The notes under the pieces: generated by a model
Databases searched by the model: none
The model's input: only the letters and a program-made list of their open reading frames with translations
Told to the model about the DNA's origin: nothing
From: Sinorhizobium sp. BG8
GTDB lineage: Bacteria > Pseudomonadota > Alphaproteobacteria > Rhizobiales > Rhizobiaceae
Assembly (NCBI RefSeq): GCF_016864555.1
Contig: NZ_CP044011.1
Coordinates: 3,677,501-3,741,500 of the forward strand
Direction: 5' to 3'
Length of the DNA stretch: 64,000 nt
Translations under genes and position numbers: made by a program
In this document: in pieces, positions 7,888 through 16,391 of the stretch
Layout: every line of letters starts with the position of its first letter
Position numbering within the stretch: position 1 is the first letter of the stretch

Positions 7888-9450
7888 TCAGTTTCCGGGC
7901 AATGTCTTCCCGTAAATTCGGCCATCCTTCTCCGAGACCAGTTCGTTCAGGAAGAGGCGCTGTTTCAGATCGTCCTCCGTCGCCAGGTAGAAGCGCCAGT
8001 TCACCGCGTCGAAGAAGACGACGTAGGCGGTACCCGCCGTCAGGCCGGCACGCAGCTCCTCAACCTGAACTTCGAACGGCTTGTTCGGATCTTTTTCGCC
8101 CGTTCGGAGGTCGACGTATTTGGGTATGTAAAAGACCGGGCGCTCGAGCCTGAAGGCAATGACATCGGCGCCGTTGCTATATATGACGGCTTCGGCCGGC
8201 AATTTCTTCACGGCCTCGAGCGTCGGCGAGTTGGACCATAGGACACTGGCATAGCCGATGCCGCTTTCGTAGGCCGCATAGCTGCGGACCGAGGTGCGCA
8301 GCAGCGAGCTCGCTGCAACGACCACGGCCAGTGCCACAAGCCCATGGTGGAGCAACTTCCAGATCCCCGAACTCTTGCTGAAGTGAGCCAGGACGATCGT
8401 CGCGAGAAGCAAGGTCATCACGAAGATCGGGAAAGCATAGCGACCGTTCAGCGAAAGGTTGGCCTCGATCGATGTCGAGAGAACCATGAAGCCGAGATAG
8501 AAGAAGAAGAACAGGCCGAGGATGAGCGGCAGGAGGGCATCGATGACCTTGGCCCCCGCCTTCCGGCGCAGCGTTTCGCGCACCTGCGCAACGGTAAGGA
8601 CGGCGAGCGTGCCGAGAAAACCGGTTAGAACGACGATGCGCAGCGCGAACGGGACATCGTCGGGCAACAGCCAGGCCGTCAGCGCCTCGAGGCTTCTCAG
8701 CCACTGCCTAAGGCCCATGTTGCCATGGAAGGCGAGTTCACGACCGATCGACTGCCCTGCCGTCAGCTGGCTCAGCAGTACCCATCCCATGAAGATGACC
8801 GCGCTGACAAATCCGAAGAGAATGACGTCTTCCAGGCGTCGCTTGAAGCCGTGCCGGCGGTTCAGCAACAGGGCGATGGCGATCGCAGCCCCGAGCGGCG
8901 GCGCGGTGAAGCGCGTCAGAGCCGCAAGCCCGAGTGCGACGGCACTCACGACGAGCCACGTCCTCTTCTCGGTTTCGAGATAGCAAAGCAATGCGAGCAG
9001 TGTCGAAAGGAGCATCAGTATGAACAGCGGCTCCGACATGGCCGTCGAGTGCAGCATGACGAATTGCGGGGAAATCACCAGAAGAGCGGTACCCGCGAGA
9101 GCATATCCGTACCGACCCGTCGCCCGTACCAGGATGTGCCATACGAGCGCCGTGTTCGCGCAAACGAACACGATGCCGAGCAGCTTGGCGGCGAGCGCCA
9201 TGCCGAGCCCCGTCGCGGCCAGCCCTTGCAGCATCCACGCATAGAGGGGCGCATCATATGGATTTTGGTCCAGCCCCATGTAGCGCGTGCTGTCGGGAAG
9301 CACGCCGATGCCTTGGTATGTGTTGAACAGGAAGAGAGCCAACGAGAAGAGCACCAGGGCCGTTCCACAGCTCCAGTACAATCGTCCTCTCAATGCCTCA
9401 CTCCAAAAGGCGCGATCGTGTGCGGATTCCGTCACTGCATCGTACTGCAT
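7888..9450 (-). CDS. GT-C type membrane glycosyltransferase (PMT/ArnT-like)
   Basis: Integral membrane protein of 520 residues with about ten to twelve hydrophobic helices and a soluble C-terminal domain of roughly 130 residues. The first external loop carries acidic residues (LPDSTRYMGLDQNPYDAPLYAW, residues 52-73), where GT-C enzymes keep their catalytic Asp. GT-C enzymes of this kind take polyprenyl-phosphate sugars as donors on the periplasmic side. The neighbouring prenyltransferase module would supply such a donor, so this is the likely user. The ATG at 9450 is preceded by GAGGGGGG. The acceptor is unknown. Confidence 0.82.
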   Translation of the reverse strand: MQYDAVTESAHDRAFWSEALRGRLYWSCGTALVLFSLALFLFNTYQGIGVLPDSTRYMGLDQNPYDAPLYAWMLQGLAATGLGMALAAKLLGIVFVCANTALVWHILVRATGRYGYALAGTALLVISPQFVMLHSTAMSEPLFILMLLSTLLALLCYLETEKRTWLVVSAVALGLAALTRFTAPPLGAAIAIALLLNRRHGFKRRLEDVILFGFVSAVIFMGWVLLSQLTAGQSIGRELAFHGNMGLRQWLRSLEALTAWLLPDDVPFALRIVVLTGFLGTLAVLTVAQVRETLRRKAGAKVIDALLPLILGLFFFFYLGFMVLSTSIEANLSLNGRYAFPIFVMTLLLATIVLAHFSKSSGIWKLLHHGLVALAVVVAASSLLRTSVRSYAAYESGIGYASVLWSNSPTLEAVKKLPAEAVIYSNGADVIAFRLERPVFYIPKYVDLRTGEKDPNKPFEVQVEELRAGLTAGTAYVVFFDAVNWRFYLATEDDLKQRLFLNELVSEKDGRIYGKTLPGN

Positions 9451-9506
9451 CGTTACCCCCCTCAGGGCAGCATTCGGTGCTCCAGAGCAATGGATCGTCG
9501 AATGCT

Positions 9507-10991
9507 CTAGGTCTTGTCGCCAAAGACGCGCTTGATGTTCTTCGCCACGAAGCGGACGGTCGCATCCGTGATCCCGCGCGTCAGAATATCGTCCAGCGCG
9601 GATATCAGTTTGTCGATCTGGTGCTCCTGAACGATGAACGGAGGCATGAAATGCAGGATGTCGCGGGCACCTGGCTGGAAGTGCACGAGAATGTCGTGGC
9701 GCTCATACAGGTCCCTCGTCATCGCGCCGATCAACACCGTCTGATAGGTCTGGAAGAGCGGATTTTTCGAGATGTCGACCAGCTTGGCTGCCAGATCCTG
9801 ATGGAAGTTCAGGCGCATCCCCTGGAACATCCCTCGTCCCCTCACGTCGAGGACCTGTCTCGGATGCTTTTCCTTCAGTTCATTGAGCCGGCGGGAAAGA
9901 TACTTGCCCATGCGCTCGGCATTCTCGATAAGCCTCTCGTCCTGCAGGATGTTGAGCGTCTCGATTGCCGCCGCGCAGCTCTCGCCGAGACCGCTGAAGC
10001 TGGAGCTGTGCAGGTTGCAGTCCTGCTTGTTGCCGTAGGCGCGGTCAAAGAGGGCCTGCGAGGTGACCATTGCCGCCACTTCGCGTTTGCCGCCGCCGAG
10101 CGTCTTCGCCAGCGTCACGATATCGGGAACCACGTCCTCGTGCTGGAAGGCGCAGAAGCGTCCGCTGCGTCCCATTCCGACCTTCACCTCGTCGAAGATC
10201 GACAGGATGTCGTTTGCTCGGCAGAGCGCGACGAATTCGGTCAGATAGCCAGGAGGCGGCACTTCACAGGAGGTGCCACGGATCGTCTCCACGATCCCCG
10301 CAATGATGTCATTGCCCCCGCGGCCGTCGTTGGCGGCATTGATCGCCTGACGAACGGATTCGATGTCGCCGTAGGTGGCGTAGATCACGTTCTCCTTCGG
10401 CACGCCCAGGAGGAAGCCGGACTGGACGTCGGTGGCCGTGGTCAGCGACAGCGCACCGTGCGTCTTGCCGTGGAAGGCGCCCTGCATGCACAGGAACTTC
10501 TTCTTGCCCTTCGGCGTCTGCACGCGCTCGCTGAGCTTCATCGCCGCTTCGTTCGCTTCCGCCCCGGAAACGGCGAAGAACGAGACGTTCAGAGGATCGG
10601 GCAGGAACTGCGCGAGATTATAGGCAAGAGCGCCCTGCAGCTTGTGTGGCGCGACCTTGATGCAGTCGATGATCTTTCGATCGTGGCACTTGCGCTCGGC
10701 TGCGATGATGCGCGGGTGGTTGTGCCCCAGGCCGAGAACGCCGAGCCCGGCCGAAAAATCGAGCAGGGTCCGACCGTCATTGAGCCAGATCTCAAGGCCC
10801 TGTGCCCCACGAATGTCCATATCCTTGAGACCAAGGATATCGAAAATCTGGAGCATGTAGCGGTTGAGGTGTTGCGCGTAAAACTTGTTTGCGGTGGCAC
10901 TGTCGAGATCAAGTGATTGATCCAGCGAAAGCAATGGAAGACCATCGATCCTATTGCTTCCGAGCGCTTCTGCTGTCGATAAAACTGTCAA
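9507..10991 (-). CDS. Class III pyridoxal-phosphate aminotransferase
   Basis: Fold type I, class III aminotransferase of 494 residues. SGAEANE at 142-148 binds the cofactor phosphate, Asp267 in FDEVKVGMGRSG contacts the pyridine nitrogen, and Lys296 in TLAKTLGGGK is the Schiff-base lysine. The protein starts with TTG at 10991, supported by an AAGGAG eight bases upstream; the nearby ATG is out of frame. It is the promoter-proximal gene of the minus-strand envelope operon, so its product may supply an amino group or amino acid to the glycolipid, but the substrate cannot be inferred. About 45 N-terminal residues precede the usual domain start. Confidence 0.87.
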   Translation of the reverse strand: MTVLSTAEALGSNRIDGLPLLSLDQSLDLDSATANKFYAQHLNRYMLQIFDILGLKDMDIRGAQGLEIWLNDGRTLLDFSAGLGVLGLGHNHPRIIAAERKCHDRKIIDCIKVAPHKLQGALAYNLAQFLPDPLNVSFFAVSGAEANEAAMKLSERVQTPKGKKKFLCMQGAFHGKTHGALSLTTATDVQSGFLLGVPKENVIYATYGDIESVRQAINAANDGRGGNDIIAGIVETIRGTSCEVPPPGYLTEFVALCRANDILSIFDEVKVGMGRSGRFCAFQHEDVVPDIVTLAKTLGGGKREVAAMVTSQALFDRAYGNKQDCNLHSSSFSGLGESCAAAIETLNILQDERLIENAERMGKYLSRRLNELKEKHPRQVLDVRGRGMFQGMRLNFHQDLAAKLVDISKNPLFQTYQTVLIGAMTRDLYERHDILVHFQPGARDILHFMPPFIVQEHQIDKLISALDDILTRGITDATVRFVAKNIKRVFGDKT

Positions 10992-11401
10992 CTAACATAC
11001 TCCTTACCGATCGGCAGTTGAAGTAGTCGATATCATAACTAAAGGCGCATGGAAATTTATCGTAGGATATACTCTGTCAGCAACTACTTCCGTAGTAAAG
11101 CGCAAACTTTGGGAGGATCATCAGGTTGGCGATGATTTTCACGCCGCTGTATTGCTTTCAGGCAATGCGCGCGCGACGTCTGGAACGAGCACCCTGCTCT
11201 CGATACCGTGCCATCGACATTCCAGCGTATAGCGTCGAACAAGCGACGATCCGCAAGGCTCATCCCCGGCCCGCAGCCCCTCGCCGACGCAACGGAAGTC
11301 AAGTTGACGCAAGGAATCTATATGTTATCTTAAGTATTAACCGGCCGGTTCATAGCGATAGAATTAAAATCATCATGAAACCTTGTGTGGGGTAGTTTAG
11401 T
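10992..11401. other. Intergenic region between two divergent transcription units
   Basis: About 410 bases separate the minus-strand envelope operon from the two-component pair. It is more AT-rich than its surroundings, as expected for promoters. An ACTAC/GTAGT inverted repeat lies at 11083-11096 and a perfect 12-base palindrome at 11339-11350. The open frames within it have no family signature and look spurious. Confidence 0.5.
11339..11350. promoter_or_regulatory. Perfect palindrome upstream of histidine kinase gene
   Basis: AACCGGCCGGTT is a 12-base perfect dyad in AT-rich sequence about 50 bases before the kinase start. It is placed like an operator, possibly for the adjacent LuxR-type response regulator. 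Only the symmetry is directly seen. Confidence 0.35.
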
Positions 11402-12247
11402 ATGACTAAGCCACGGAAAGATTTTCTTTACCGTAGGTCTGCGGTCCCGCCTCACCCTGCCACGAATACGGCAAGCTATACACACCCGGAGCTTGCGGAT
11501 ACGCAGCACGGAATACCATACGGCGTATCAGCTTTTTCTGCGGAAGAGCGAGGGCACTGCTCAGGGACCGGTTCCATCGATCTGATATCGGCCGATCAGC
11601 AGCGCAAGCGTCTGGCGCGCGACATTCACGACATTTCCGGCCAGTACATCGTCGCCGCATTATTCCGGCTTTCTGCCATCGAGCAAAATTTCGCCGACGA
11701 GGAATTGCGTCCGCACCTGCAGGACCTGCGCTCGCTGTTGACGCAGCTGAGCGAGGAACTCCACGACATCGTGGCAGAAACCCGTCAGGGTCCCGCACGC
11801 GGGGCGACCCTGGTCGCGCAGCTCGCCCAGTTGATCGCCCTCTGGGAGCAGCGGATCGGGATTTCGACACTGTTCCGGCACGAAGGCCTTGGGTTCGCTC
11901 CACTGGAAGAACAGGTGGCCGAAGCGCTTTACCGAACGGTTCATGAGGCGCTCACCAACGTTGCGAAACACGCCTTCACTGCGTCGCTTGTAACGATAGA
12001 AATCAAACAGATACCCGGCTTTATCACGCTCACTGTCGCAGATGACGCGACCCTTCCCCTCACCTCGCCAGAGGTCCCGGGTTGCGATGCGCGGATCGGC
12101 TTCGGGCTCGACATGATGCGCGAACGCCTTGCCGAGATCGGAGGGACGCTCGTCCTCGAGCGGTCCGCAACTGCCGGAACGCGCCTGCTTGCAACGCTTC
12201 CAATGGCGACCATTCCTGCTGGCGATGCTGCCGGAGGCCGGCAATGA
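11402..12247 (+). CDS. Soluble NarX-type sensor histidine kinase
   Basis: Histidine kinase of 281 residues from the HisKA_3 group that pairs with LuxR-type regulators. The phospho-accepting His76 is in RDIHDISGQ, followed by a helical dimerisation region and an HATPase domain with the N box HEALTNVAKHA (about residues 180-190) and a G2-like GFGLDMMRERL. The usual DxGxG of the G1 box is replaced by DDATLPL, so nucleotide binding may be atypical. There is no transmembrane helix or recognised sensor domain; the first 60 residues are low-homology. Its stop overlaps the regulator's start by four bases (ATGA). Confidence 0.85.
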   Translation: MTKPRKDFLYRRSAVPPHPATNTASYTHPELADTQHGIPYGVSAFSAEERGHCSGTGSIDLISADQQRKRLARDIHDISGQYIVAALFRLSAIEQNFADEELRPHLQDLRSLLTQLSEELHDIVAETRQGPARGATLVAQLAQLIALWEQRIGISTLFRHEGLGFAPLEEQVAEALYRTVHEALTNVAKHAFTASLVTIEIKQIPGFITLTVADDATLPLTSPEVPGCDARIGFGLDMMRERLAEIGGTLVLERSATAGTRLLATLPMATIPAGDAAGGRQ

Positions 12248-12903
12248 CAGAGCCGATCCGAACCGTCATCGTTGACGATCATCCTCTTGTCGTGGCTGGC
12301 GCGCGCGCCCTGATGGACGCCTGCACCGACATCGTTTGCGTCGGAGAGGCCAACAACGCTACCGACGCGCTGGCGGTGATCGAGGACACCAGGCCGGACG
12401 TGGCAATCGTCGATGTGTCGCTACCGGACATTAATGGGTTGATTCTCGCCGAACAGGTCATTCGGCGCGGATTGGTGGCCCATGTGGTGATCATGACACT
12501 CTATCACGACCGCAGTTACGTCCAGCAAGCGCTGCAGACCGGAGCGAAGGGTTTCGTGCAGAAATGCTCGGCCGGCGAAAACCTTCTTCTTGCAGTGCGT
12601 TCGGTCATGCTCGGCGGCCTGTTCTTCGATCCGCCCACGGCACGGGAAATGACCGCAGCACAGAGCGGCCCAACGGTTTCGCCGGTGAAGTCGGCCGGCG
12701 TGCTGGGGCTGACGGCGCGCGAACAGGACGTGCTCAGGCTGGTCGCCCTCGGTTATTCCAACAAGGAGATCGGAGCCCGCGCCAACATAAGCATAAAGTC
12801 GATAGAGACCTACAAGGCGCGAGCAACGGAGAAACTTAAACTTCATTCCCGCGCGCAGATCGTCCATTTTGCTTTGACGCACGGCTGGTTGAACGCGAAT
12901 TGA
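12244..12903 (+). CDS. LuxR/NarL family response regulator
   Basis: Response regulator of 219 residues. The receiver domain carries the acidic pair Asp11-Asp12, the phospho-acceptor Asp57 (AIVDVSLPD) and the conserved Lys in KGFVQK near 107. The C-terminal LuxR helix-turn-helix spans about 150-215 (LTAREQDVLRLVALGYSNKEIG). It overlaps the kinase gene by four bases and so forms its cognate pair. The targets are unknown; the flanking glycosylation operons are candidates because the pair sits between them. Confidence 0.93.
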   Translation: MTEPIRTVIVDDHPLVVAGARALMDACTDIVCVGEANNATDALAVIEDTRPDVAIVDVSLPDINGLILAEQVIRRGLVAHVVIMTLYHDRSYVQQALQTGAKGFVQKCSAGENLLLAVRSVMLGGLFFDPPTAREMTAAQSGPTVSPVKSAGVLGLTAREQDVLRLVALGYSNKEIGARANISIKSIETYKARATEKLKLHSRAQIVHFALTHGWLNAN

Positions 12904-12945
12904 AGAATTCAATTCTTTGAGCCTCGTGCCTCCGGCACCGTTTTT
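12897..12945 (+). terminator. Inverted repeat and weak terminator after the response regulator
   Basis: GAATTGAA (12897-12904) and TTCAATTC (12908-12915) form an AT-rich dyad overlapping the regulator's stop codon. A second small hairpin, GTGCC/GGCAC at 12926-12938, is followed by CG and five T residues, the form of a weak Rho-independent terminator. The first dyad could instead be an operator for the downstream gene. Confidence 0.35.
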
Positions 12946-13070
12946 CCCGATCTTTTCCCGAACAATTGAGGATCCAGCGTGCCGAGCCTGCTATCGAAAT
13001 GGACACGAGACGGTCATTGTTTCGGATTGGCACCGCTCTCTCTCCCCGGCCGGAGTTCAGGCAAGAAACG

Positions 13071-14213
13071 ATGGAGTTCCCTGTGCGGATAGCTTTCGTC
13101 CTTTCGGGGCTCGGTACCGGTGGTGCGGAGAAGATCGTAAACCTTCTCGCACACCATCGCTTGTCACGCGGCGATGCAGTCAGCGTGATTGCGGTCAACG
13201 CCGGGACGCCTGACTCCTATTTTCCCTACGACCGGGCAATCGAGATCCATGCGCTGGCAAAAGGCGCATCGGGCCCTCTTGGAGTTTTGCTTCGGACGCT
13301 TGCGCTGCGCCGGCGTCTGCGTCGGTTCAAGCCGGACATCGTGATTTCCTTCCTGACCAAGATCAATGTCCAGACGGGCCTTGCCGCGACGGGTCTCGGC
13401 GTTCCCTTTGTCCTTTCCGAGCGCAACAACTTCCTGACCCAGGAGATGAGCCCGTTCTGGCGGCGCGCAAGCCCGATTGTCGCCCGCCGCGCCAAATGCC
13501 TGGTCATGCAGACCCGCGAGGCATGCCGCTCACTGCCGGAGGATCTGTGGCCGAAGGTGACGATCATCCCCAATCCCGTGGCGCTGCCGGAAAACTGGTC
13601 CCGCACGCCAGGCGACGGATCGAGGATCGTCGCCGTCGGTCGGCTCGACAGGCAGAAGGGCTTCGATCTCCTGCTCCAGGCGTTCGCCAACATCGCCGGA
13701 TCGTTGCCTGCCGTCACGCTCACGATCTTCGGAGAGGGTGCGCAACGCACCGCGCTCGAGCGGCAGGTGCAGGACCTCGGCCTTGGCGACCGAGTGCGCC
13801 TGCCGGGCGTCACGAAATCCCCGGTCGACTGGATCTCCGCCGGCGATATCTTCGTGCTCAGTTCACGTTTCGAAGGATTTCCGAACGCCGTTCTGGAGGC
13901 GATGACTGCGGGCCTTGCAACGATCGCTTTCGATTGCCCGTGGGGACCTTCGGAGATCCTGGATGGTCCGGATGCCGGCCTGCTCGTGCCTGCCGGCGAC
14001 GTCCTGCGCCTCGGCGAGGCCATCCGGAACGTGGCGACGGATCCGGCCCTCAGGCACCTGCTCGCCGACGCTGGTGCCCGGACAGCCGCATCCCGCTATG
14101 CCACGGCACCGGTCCTCGCCCGGTGGGATGCGGTTATCGCCCAGGCGCTCGGCCAGACCACGCGCCCGGATGCCGCCCCTTCCCTGCATGCGGGTGCACG
14201 CAAGGCACGGTAG
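13071..14213 (+). CDS. Glycosyltransferase family 4 protein
   Basis: GT-B fold, family 4 glycosyltransferase of 380 residues. The N-terminal acceptor domain begins RIAFVLSGLGTGGAEKIV with the family's glycine loop. The C-terminal donor domain carries VGRLDRQKGFDLLL and the nucleotide-sugar motif SSRFEGFPNAVLEAM (the E-x7-E element). It acts at the cytoplasmic membrane face, adding a hexose to a lipid- or glycan-linked acceptor; the donor is not predictable. The ATG at 13071 was chosen because homology begins there, although its ribosome site is poor; in-frame starts at 12966 and 12999 would add residues without homology. It lies between two envelope sugar operons and converges with the GT-C gene. 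Confidence 0.87.
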   Translation: MEFPVRIAFVLSGLGTGGAEKIVNLLAHHRLSRGDAVSVIAVNAGTPDSYFPYDRAIEIHALAKGASGPLGVLLRTLALRRRLRRFKPDIVISFLTKINVQTGLAATGLGVPFVLSERNNFLTQEMSPFWRRASPIVARRAKCLVMQTREACRSLPEDLWPKVTIIPNPVALPENWSRTPGDGSRIVAVGRLDRQKGFDLLLQAFANIAGSLPAVTLTIFGEGAQRTALERQVQDLGLGDRVRLPGVTKSPVDWISAGDIFVLSSRFEGFPNAVLEAMTAGLATIAFDCPWGPSEILDGPDAGLLVPAGDVLRLGEAIRNVATDPALRHLLADAGARTAASRYATAPVLARWDAVIAQALGQTTRPDAAPSLHAGARKAR

Positions 14214-14270
14214 CGCCACCCGCGGCGATCTTCCCAGGTCGCTTCTGCTTGCTTCAGCCTCACGATGCCA

Positions 14271-15932
14271 TCAGGGCGTAGTCGTTTGCACCGGGGTCGT
14301 TTGCACCGGGGCACTGGGCCTCAGGTAGAGCACAGGCACGCCATAACGGTCCTTGATGCCGAGATCCTCGATTTTTACGTACCGGTTGCGCTCGGCATAG
14401 TCGAGCAACGGCCGCTCGAGAGCCTCGTCGAACCCGAGCAGCAGCGCCGCAGGCGGGTCGCTGTCGAGGAGTGCGCCGACAGTGGTCGGGGAGGTCATCC
14501 GGTACTGCGCGGCGAGATCGGGATCGGTGATGTCTCCGGTTCTGTAGGCGAACGGCCCGGTGGCGAGTTCGGGATAGACCTCGAGGTTCCCCTCTAGAGG
14601 ATAGACAGGCCACAAGGTCGCTACCTTGCCGCTGGCGCCCTCCTGCGACATGCGCTGCGCAAGGGAAACACCCGCGTCATGCACGCGCATCACCGTCCAC
14701 TTCTGAGGGTCGAGAATGGTGGGCAGGTATTGGACGAGACGCGGCGCGGCAATCAGCAGGACCACCGCCGTCGCCGCAACGATCACTGGCTTCAGCCGCT
14801 GCCCCGCCTCGCTTTCGAGGCTGCCGTAAAGCAATGCCAGCCCCAGCGGCAGGCATATCAGCGGCGGAGCGAAATACTGCGGGAAGCTCGGCGTCGGAAG
14901 CAGGCTCAGCCCCGCGCTGAAGACCAAGGCCCCGAGCACCACCAGCAACGCGCTCACCGGCAAATGCGGCCTCGCTGCCCGCCCTTCCGGCGATTTCCAA
15001 ACGGTGGTCAGAAGGAAGGCGAGCAAGACCGACAGTGCCACCGCCACGGTCGCCCCGAACCAGATCTCCTGCGCGAGCAGCAATTTGGCCCCAAGCGACA
15101 TGACAGCGTCCTCCCCTGCGTCACCGCCAGAACTCCAATAGGCGAGATGAGGACCGGTATGATAGCGCACCACATGCGCGAGAAAGCGCGCGGGATCCGT
15201 GACGAGCGGGACCACCAGCACAAGGCCGCCAATCACCCCGCCGATGGCAAGCGGCAGAACGACGTGCGTCAGGCGCTGGCCCAGACCATAGGCGCGCGGA
15301 AGAAAGAATGCTGCAAGCGCAACCGGAGGAATGAAGGCGACGGCGCTGACCTTGAAGCCGGCAGCAAACGACAACAGGCACCCGGCAAGGAAAGCGAGCA
15401 GCGGCCGCGCCCGATCATCCTTGACAGCCAGCACGAATACCCCAAGCCCCAGAAAGGAAAGGGGCAACGGGAGGAGGTTGTTGGTGGCCGACATGCCCGT
15501 CTGCATGAGGAAGAGCTGATTGGCTGTCGACAGCACGACGATGCACCAGCTCACCAGGGCCGAGCGCGTCAGGATATAGGAGATCGCACCGATACCCGCG
15601 ATCAGCAGGATCCACCCCAGCAGCACGCCAAGTCTTCCACTCAGCAGAAGGTGGTCCGAGCCCGTGATCGTGCCGATCCAATGGAACAGCCACGCAGATC
15701 CGGGCGGATGATTATAGAAGAAATCGGCATAAAGACTGTGATTGTCGAGAAGACGAACGGGCGGGACGTAAAGTTGTTCGTCCTTCCGCATCTCGTAATT
15801 CATGACCCTGGCCAGAAGACCCAAGAATAACAAGACCGAAAGAACGGATAGCGCGATAGCGGCGAGAATTGATCTCGAAGTCTCCGATTTATGCACAGTC
15901 CCAAGGGCCGAAGTTTCTTCAAAAGAAGCCAT
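14271..15932 (-). CDS. GT-C type membrane glycosyltransferase
   Basis: Integral membrane protein of 553 residues with about eleven hydrophobic segments and a soluble C-terminal domain. The first external loop has acidic and histidine residues (NYEMRKDEQLYVPPVRLL, then FFYNHPPGSAWLFHW), as in PMT/ArnT/GtrC-like enzymes that use polyprenyl-phosphate sugars in the periplasm. The ATG at 15932 has a CGGAG site eight bases away; longer in-frame starts lack one. It is divergent from the CDP-sugar operon at 16392, which ends in GtrB- and GtrA-like genes, so it could be the third component that transfers the flipped sugar. The last residues, PVQTT-PVQTT, come from a tandem repeat. Confidence 0.8.
   Translation of the reverse strand: MASFEETSALGTVHKSETSRSILAAIALSVLSVLLFLGLLARVMNYEMRKDEQLYVPPVRLLDNHSLYADFFYNHPPGSAWLFHWIGTITGSDHLLLSGRLGVLLGWILLIAGIGAISYILTRSALVSWCIVVLSTANQLFLMQTGMSATNNLLPLPLSFLGLGVFVLAVKDDRARPLLAFLAGCLLSFAAGFKVSAVAFIPPVALAAFFLPRAYGLGQRLTHVVLPLAIGGVIGGLVLVVPLVTDPARFLAHVVRYHTGPHLAYWSSGGDAGEDAVMSLGAKLLLAQEIWFGATVAVALSVLLAFLLTTVWKSPEGRAARPHLPVSALLVVLGALVFSAGLSLLPTPSFPQYFAPPLICLPLGLALLYGSLESEAGQRLKPVIVAATAVVLLIAAPRLVQYLPTILDPQKWTVMRVHDAGVSLAQRMSQEGASGKVATLWPVYPLEGNLEVYPELATGPFAYRTGDITDPDLAAQYRMTSPTTVGALLDSDPPAALLLGFDEALERPLLDYAERNRYVKIEDLGIKDRYGVPVLYLRPSAPVQTTPVQTTTP
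14281..14310. repeat. Tandem 15-base repeat, two copies
   Basis: GTCGTTTGCACCGGG occurs twice head to tail inside the 3' end of the GT-C gene. Fifteen bases equal five codons, so copy-number change would keep the frame and alter only the PVQTT tail. Confidence 0.85.
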
Positions 15933-16391
15933 CCAGTTACTCCGAACAAAAACCATACCGGAAAGGAAGCGAGATACGGGAAGTCGGGCAAAACCCGCTC
16001 CATCGGACCTCAAGACCGATCTCGGACCCCGGCAAATCCGATGAAAAGCCCCTCTGTCCTGGCTGGCGGGCCGGTCCGAACGGCAACTGGGGTTATTCCC
16101 GACAATGAGGAAAGGTTTATCCTGACACTCTAAAAGCTTGCTGTTTTACCTTACGTAAGTTAATCTACTTTCAATGGATGAGATCTACGACCAGTTTTTG
16201 GGAGTATATCTCAAATAAAGCTCCGTTGATAGACACTCCGCGATGTAAAATTGCGGCCTATCTTTCACGATTTCGCATTTCAACTTGCATCACTGACTGA
16301 AACATTCTGTGCGCGCATCTGCCGATGCGCATGATGACGTCTGTCGGATGGTCGACGGACGCTCAATTTCCTTCACGTTTGGGGGGTCGAC
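15933..16391. promoter_or_regulatory. Divergent promoter region of the CDP-sugar operon
   Basis: About 460 bases lie between the GT-C gene and the cytidylyltransferase gene. Bases 16130-16310 are distinctly AT-rich and include a ten-base palindrome, CTTACGTAAG, at 16150-16159. No protein-like open frame was recognised. I infer the promoters of both divergent units lie here; exact -35/-10 elements could not be assigned with confidence. Confidence 0.45.

Noticed and set aside
6826-8241. Long plus-strand open frame of about 471 codons
   Set aside because: Lies opposite the prenyltransferase and GT-C genes, rich in Arg, Glu and Gln with no recognisable domain.
9393-10916. Long plus-strand open frame of about 507 codons opposite the aminotransferase gene
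   Set aside because: No family motifs, poor composition and a complete class III aminotransferase on the other strand; typical antisense open frame in high-GC DNA.
11126-11395. Small plus-strand frame of 89 codons before the histidine kinase
   Set aside because: No ribosome site, biased Arg/Pro composition and located in the promoter region.
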